DNA of 64,000 nucleotides. It comes from Atopobiaceae bacterium (lineage in GTDB: Bacteria > Actinomycetota > Coriobacteriia > Coriobacteriales > Atopobiaceae). The DNA is taken from assembly GCA_017533825.1 (NCBI GenBank), contig JAFWIE010000040.1, positions 1 through 64,000 of the forward strand. Direction: 5' to 3'. Made by a program: the position numbers and the translations under genes. The notes under the pieces were generated by a model that saw only the letters and a program-made list of their open reading frames with translations, was not told the DNA's origin and did not search any database. This document shows positions 60,342 through 64,000 of this stretch, piece after piece; position 1 is the first letter of the stretch, and each line of letters starts with the position of its first letter.

Positions 60342-61289
60342 CTATGATGCCGCAACGCTCACATCCCGCTGCACCTGCTTCACGAGCAGATCGGCAAACG
60401 CCTCGACGACCGACCACACATGCCCGGATTTCCTCCACCCGACCTGCATCTCCACCACAGCCTCGGGCCCCAAGTCGACCACGCACATGTTGCGCATACG
60501 TTGCTCGTCCAGCATCGCATTCACGATGCCCAGCTCAACGAAACAAGCACCTACACCTCTTACCGCGAGCTCAACCAACGTCTCGGAGTTCTCGGAGTGA
60601 ACGGCCACGTTTGCATCGATGCCCGACCGCTCCACGATTCTGCGCGAGAGGTCACCTTCCTCGTCACGACGGCCAAGCATGAGCAGCGGACACTCGCTTA
60701 TCGGCGCGAGACGATGTGTACGCGATGCCTCCACCACCCGCTCTCGCGCCTCATCACCATACCGCGTCCGCAGTAGCTCCTTCGAGACGAGCAGCACCAA
60801 CTGTTCGCGTCTGAGGGGACGAGCCTCGATGCCCGCCATACCGTCGGGAATGGTAGCAATCGCCAGATCAATCCTACCCGTGCGAAGGTCCTCGACGACC
60901 TCGTCATTCTCCCCCTCACGAATGCGTACGTCCACCCCAGGATGCCCCCGCCTAAACTCGGCGATGGCCTCAGGCAGAAGCATGTGGCCCCGCGTCGAGC
61001 CAATGCCGATGCCCAGAAGGCCGCGTTCGTCACCGGCGATGTCCGCGAATTCCTGCAGAAGGGCCCGATGAGTAGCCTGAAAGCGCAGCGCGTAACCAAG
61101 AAACACCTCACCCGCGAAGGTGAGCGTAAGCGGTACCGTTCGATTGACGAGCCGCACCCCAAGCTCACGCTCAATGGTCGCGATATGCGCCGAGAGCGAT
61201 TGCTGGGTGACGGAGAGTCGCTGCGCGGCACGGGTGAAGCTGCGCTCCTCCGCCAATGCCACGAAGTAGTCCATACTCGAGAAGTTCAT
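60342..61289 (-). CDS. LysR-family transcriptional regulator
   Basis: The 315-aa protein has the LysR winged-helix start DYFVALAEERSFTRAAQRLSVTQQSLSAHIATIERELG. A periplasmic-binding-like effector domain follows (from about residue 90), including VELAVRGVGACFVELGIV. It binds DNA as a tetramer and senses a small ligand. The start at 61289 follows GGAGG at 6 nt, and the longer frame upstream is spurious. It is divergent from the 42-aa small-protein gene and followed on the same strand by the alpha/beta hydrolase gene. Likely targets are the divergent promoter and the hydrolase. Confidence 0.9.
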   Translation of the reverse strand: MNFSSMDYFVALAEERSFTRAAQRLSVTQQSLSAHIATIERELGVRLVNRTVPLTLTFAGEVFLGYALRFQATHRALLQEFADIAGDERGLLGIGIGSTRGHMLLPEAIAEFRRGHPGVDVRIREGENDEVVEDLRTGRIDLAIATIPDGMAGIEARPLRREQLVLLVSKELLRTRYGDEARERVVEASRTHRLAPISECPLLMLGRRDEEGDLSRRIVERSGIDANVAVHSENSETLVELAVRGVGACFVELGIVNAMLDEQRMRNMCVVDLGPEAVVEMQVGWRKSGHVWSVVEAFADLLVKQVQRDVSVAAS

Positions 61290-61502
61290 GAGCGCCTCCG
61301 TTCGCCTCGATGGACGCATTCCCGCCATGGGAAAGCAGCCACCGCGTTCCTGACCGCTGGCCACCGTGGGAGCGCGGTCTGGAAACGCAATCAGTTACAG
61401 TCTCTGCTTGTGCCAAGTATCGATACTAACAGTTTGAATAGGTTGTAACTGAGTCGTAATATTTAGTTGGGGAAGGGATGACCCAAACGTAAGGAGGCAA
61501 TC

Positions 61503-61631
61503 ATGGCAACACGCAAGGGAAGCGCATTCCGCGCCCGCTGGCACGAGTTCTGGGAGGACTTCGCCAAGCCACGCCGCGATCCCGCCGCTCTGGCTTTCGC
61601 GCGTCTAGGCTTGCTGGGGACTCGCTGGTAG
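61503..61631 (+). CDS. 42-aa basic small protein
   Basis: An ATG at 61503 is preceded by AAGGAGG at 5 nt. The product is MATRKGSAFRARWHEFWEDF followed by AKPRRDPAALAFARLGLLGT and RW. It is very basic and amphipathic, with aromatic W/F residues clustered, and has no signal or long membrane helix. It lies divergent from a LysR gene in a region with AGTTACA/TGTAACT inverted sites (61393-61399 and 61444-61450). A perfect 16-bp terminator follows 32 nt after its stop. The combination supports a real small gene. Function unknown. Confidence 0.6.
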   Translation: MATRKGSAFRARWHEFWEDFAKPRRDPAALAFARLGLLGTRW

Positions 61632-61663
61632 CATTGATTGCCCATTCGTTGGGGAAGGGAAGT

Positions 61664-61699
61664 CTCCCCGCGGCAAGTTTCGCAACTTGCCGCGGGGAG
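61664..61699 (+). terminator. Intrinsic terminator of the 42-aa gene
   Basis: CTCCCCGCGGCAAGTT (61664-61679) pairs perfectly with 61684-61699 around TCGC, followed by CTCTTTTGT. It ends the small-protein transcript. Confidence 0.85.
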
Positions 61700-61742
61700 C
61701 TCTTTTGTCCATAACAACCGTCAAATCATCGTGGGAAATCGA

Positions 61743-63059
61743 CTACTTCCGACGTTTCCTTGATGCTACGCCCGAGGTGAACGCCAACGTGCCCAGACCG
61801 CACGCGACGAGCGACTGCGCGATGCTGGTCGGGTCAGCGGTCTTCGCCAGCGCACTGTTTTGCTTGACCGTCGTGGTCGTTGCGCCCTTGGTCTTGGTTG
61901 AGCTGCTTTCTGCCTGCGCGGCAAGAGCGCTCTTCACCTTGATCGTATTGCCGTCCTCGTCGGTCACATCCCACGAATCGAAGGTATACCCGCTCTTCGG
62001 CGTCGCGCTGACCGTGATGGGATCGCCCTTTGCCGCCTTCTTCTTGCTGGCAGCGACGACACCCCCCTCCACCTTCACAACAGTGATCGAGAAGGTCTTG
62101 ACGGGCGCCGGCTCCTCCTCCCACTGAGCGTAGAGGGTGACGGTCGCATTGGCCTCTGCGGTAAGGTTCTTTACCGATTGCTTGTCCGCATATACCGTAC
62201 CCGTACCCTCCGCGTTGGTGGTCCAGCCAGCGAAGACGTGGCCATCGTACTCGAAGGCGTTCTCGTAGAGGTTCTGCGCCGTATCGTACGTAAAGGACTG
62301 ATTCTCCATAGAGCCGGTCGCGTCATCGGCGTTCTTGTCGAAGGCAACCGTATACGTGTTAGGATTGAAGCTAGGCGTCACGGTGTAATTGCGATTATTG
62401 CACCACAGGTACTTGTAGCCATCGAAGCCAGGCACGTTGAACGTCGTGGAAGCAGAAGTATCACTTCCGAAGGATGCCTTCGGACCCTCCTCCACGGAAT
62501 ACGTCCACTTGTTGAACGAATACCCGGTTGCCGGCGTTGCGGAGATGTTCAACTTGGATTCGGGCGCATACTTCTTGTCTGTGGCGGGACTTGCGATGCT
62601 TGCCGTACCGTGGTCGCCATTCTTGGCTTCGACGTAATAGTAGCTGTCCAATGCCTGTGCCTTGAACGTCACACTCAACCCGTGATCTCCCTCGCCCGTA
62701 AGCACGCAAATCTCCTTGGCGTATTCGCCCGGTTTCTGGGAGAAGGGATAGTCGTGGTCCTCAACCTTGTCCTTCCAGTAATTCGCATCATCCATGGTGA
62801 GATTGTCATCCAAGGTACGTTTGAGTTCTCCTGCATTGAAGGTGTAGGAGGTTGCGTTTACGTTGAAGGCCGCGCTAAACGTGAGAGATGCGCCCTCGCT
62901 TTTCTTCAGTATTATATCCATACTGATATAGTATCTGTTTGATTGGTCTTTTGCTGTCGCCCGCCGGGGTGCCACTCAGAGGAGGCTCACGACCAGAAAG
63001 GCCGTCAGCATGACGGACGGTATGCACGCGCATTCGGTACGCGCAAATCTCGCACTCAT
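61743..63059 (-). pseudogene. Wall-anchored InlB-type repeat protein interrupted by in-frame TGA in its signal peptide
   Basis: Read from the ATG at 63059 (or GTG at 63071, preceded by AAGG), the frame gives MSARFARTECACIPSVMLTA, then FLVVSLL. It hits TGA at 62976-62978 and continues in the same frame as VAPRRATAKDQSNRYY for about 410 residues. The N-terminal piece is a clear signal sequence core with a possible AxA site (ATA) after the stop. The body has Flg_new/InlB-B-like repeats (YTVAFDKNADD, HVFAGWTTNAEGTGTVYAD, YAQWEEE). It ends in LAKTA, a hydrophobic stretch and RKRRK, a wall-sorting signal. The later ATG at 62921 lacks a site and gives no signal peptide. Either one mutation broke it or TGA is read through. 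Confidence 0.75.
62976..62978 (-). other. In-frame TGA within the signal peptide
   Basis: Codon TGA directly after SLL and before VAPRR. One substitution would restore the frame, giving for example Trp, Arg or Gly. See the pseudogene entry. Confidence 0.85.
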
Positions 63060-63258
63060 ACGATCACCCACTCTTGCCTTGAAACAACCGTCCACCTTGG
63101 CATTAATACTAAATGATTGGCTAGCTTATACAGGTGACATTCAGACATGGATTGTGCTAACGGCATTTCTCCCAACGCAGAGGAGACACGAAGTCGACCT
63201 AGCAATGATGCGTCATGAGGTATGATTCGGTAGTTTGCGATGCACAAGGAGGCAAGAC
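63060..63258. other. Short intergenic space between the surface protein and the HAD gene
   Basis: 199 nt holding the promoter of the HAD gene and of the surface protein. TATGAT at 63221-63226 is a -10 candidate for the HAD gene without a clear -35. A 71-codon frame at 63010-63225 overlaps the signal peptide and is judged spurious. Confidence 0.4.
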
Positions 63259-63879
63259 ATGAGCAAGAACATCGTTTTTGACATAGGCGGCGTACTCGCC
63301 GACTTCCGGATTCAGGAATTCCTTGCCGAGAAGGGACTTGATCCGGCAATGACCGGGCGCATCCTTAAGGCATCTGTGATGACTCCCTACTGGGGGCAGT
63401 TCGAGCGCGGAGAAATCACGGAGGATGAGGCGCTCCGCGGCTTTGCAAGCGTCGATCCCGAGATAGAAAGCGAACTCAGACTCGCATATTCCAACGTTGC
63501 CGGGATGCTCACGGCCCGCAACTATGCGATTCCGCTGGTCCAGAGGTTGAAGCAGGCAGGACTTGGTGTCTACTACCTCTCGAACTACTCCAAGAAGGCC
63601 TATGACGAGTGCGGCGAGTCGCTCACCTTCATGCCATACATGGATGGTGGCTTGGTCTCCTTCAAGGTAGGAAAGACAAAGCCCGACTCGCAAATGTACC
63701 AGCAGTTTCTGGACGAGTACGGCCTGCAGGCCGAGAGCTGTGTCTTTGTCGATGATGCGACCGAGAACGTCGAGGCGGCAAAGCGGCTCGGCTTTGAGGG
63801 AATCGTCTTCGCTTCATACGATAGCCTCATCGCTGCGCTCGAGCAGCTTGGCATACGCTTGGAGACGAGCCGGAACTGA
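63259..63879 (+). CDS. HAD-superfamily hydrolase (YihX-like)
   Basis: The 206-aa enzyme is a HAD phosphatase: motif I FDIGGVLADF (nucleophile Asp), the YLSNYS (motif II Ser/Asn), KVGKTKPDSQMYQQF (motif III Lys) and VFVDDATENVEAAKRLGF (motif IV). The form FDIGGVL without a second Asp is typical of YihX-type and epoxide-hydrolase-N-terminal-like HADs, which dephosphorylate sugar phosphates such as glucose-1-phosphate. AAGGAGG lies 6 nt before the ATG. It is transcribed away from the surface-protein pseudogene. Substrate is not assigned. Confidence 0.88.
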   Translation: MSKNIVFDIGGVLADFRIQEFLAEKGLDPAMTGRILKASVMTPYWGQFERGEITEDEALRGFASVDPEIESELRLAYSNVAGMLTARNYAIPLVQRLKQAGLGVYYLSNYSKKAYDECGESLTFMPYMDGGLVSFKVGKTKPDSQMYQQFLDEYGLQAESCVFVDDATENVEAAKRLGFEGIVFASYDSLIAALEQLGIRLETSRN

Positions 63880-64000
63880 ACGCGACGACTCACCGTTCAC
63901 ACCACCGACGCAGCGAATACTCGTAGGCCCATCGCCGCGGCACAGATGAATCGCCGCGCGATTGCGGCACTAGGAATTGACCCCCTTGACGAGACTCCCG
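63880..64000. other. End of window without assignable gene
   Basis: No complete gene is seen. An ATG at 63946 opens an 18-codon frame to the window end (MNRRAIAALGIDPLDETP) that may be the start of the next gene but lacks a clear ribosome-binding site. Confidence 0.3.

Noticed and set aside
63010..63225. 71-codon plus-strand frame
   Set aside because: It lies antisense to the signal peptide of the surface-protein pseudogene; weak site and no family.

Overview
The window looks like chromosomal DNA of a high-GC, gut- or oral-type actinobacterium, most likely class Coriobacteriia (Olsenella, Atopobium or Collinsella relatives). This is an inference from the gene repertoire and style, not from a database search. 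The pointers are an anaerobe-type bifunctional AdhE, a GH1 6-phospho-beta-glucosidase-like enzyme, a plant-type glutamate-cysteine ligase, an LAKTA-type wall-sorting signal, strong GGAGG ribosome-binding sites and very GC-rich third positions. No rRNA operon, prophage, transposase or CRISPR array is visible.

Layout. 0-9 kb: a stand-alone EAL protein, a nitroreductase remnant, a GH1 glycosidase, an ATPase-CYTH fusion, an acyl-ACP thioesterase, membrane proteins and a thyA-folA pair. 9-20 kb: adhE, a coiled-coil protein, thrS without its TGS domain (overlapped by a small PLP-enzyme-like ORF), two HD hydrolases, a zinc-ribbon membrane protein, gltX and an LPG-synthase-like flippase. 20-25 kb: glutamate-cysteine ligase, tcdA and a LytS-like pseudo-histidine-kinase, then a DPBB cell-surface protein. 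25-37 kb: an orphan Nif11-type leader peptide with a zinc-ribbon core, two identical tRNA-Glu genes 10.7 kb apart, a tRNA-Gln, cardiolipin synthase, DUF1848, a GNAT, a metallo-hydrolase and an ECF sigma/ABC transporter operon. An HxlR regulator faces a flavin reductase. 36.7-43 kb: a SRAP protein, tRNA-Pro, diacylglycerol kinase, a GNAT-metallophosphoesterase fusion and an AbrB-glycosyltransferase pair.

43-58 kb is the accessory, defence-like part. It holds a PLD-SF2 helicase (DUF3427 architecture), a rhomboid protease, a BvgS-like hybrid sensor kinase and a complete type I Wadjet operon (jetA-jetB-jetC-jetD). A previously unlisted 55-codon ORF sits directly in front of jetA. 58-64 kb: a zinc-ribbon membrane protein, a structured non-coding stretch, an alpha/beta hydrolase, a LysR regulator divergent from a 42-aa small protein, a wall-anchored repeat protein broken by an in-frame TGA inside its signal peptide, and a HAD phosphatase.

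Many intergenic spaces carry unusually long perfect or near-perfect palindromes (up to a 28-bp stem). Several look like intrinsic terminators. Others share cores such as GGGGACTGTCCCC and look like REP-type repeats. Start codons were chosen by ribosome-binding site, so several genes begin downstream of the longest possible reading frame.
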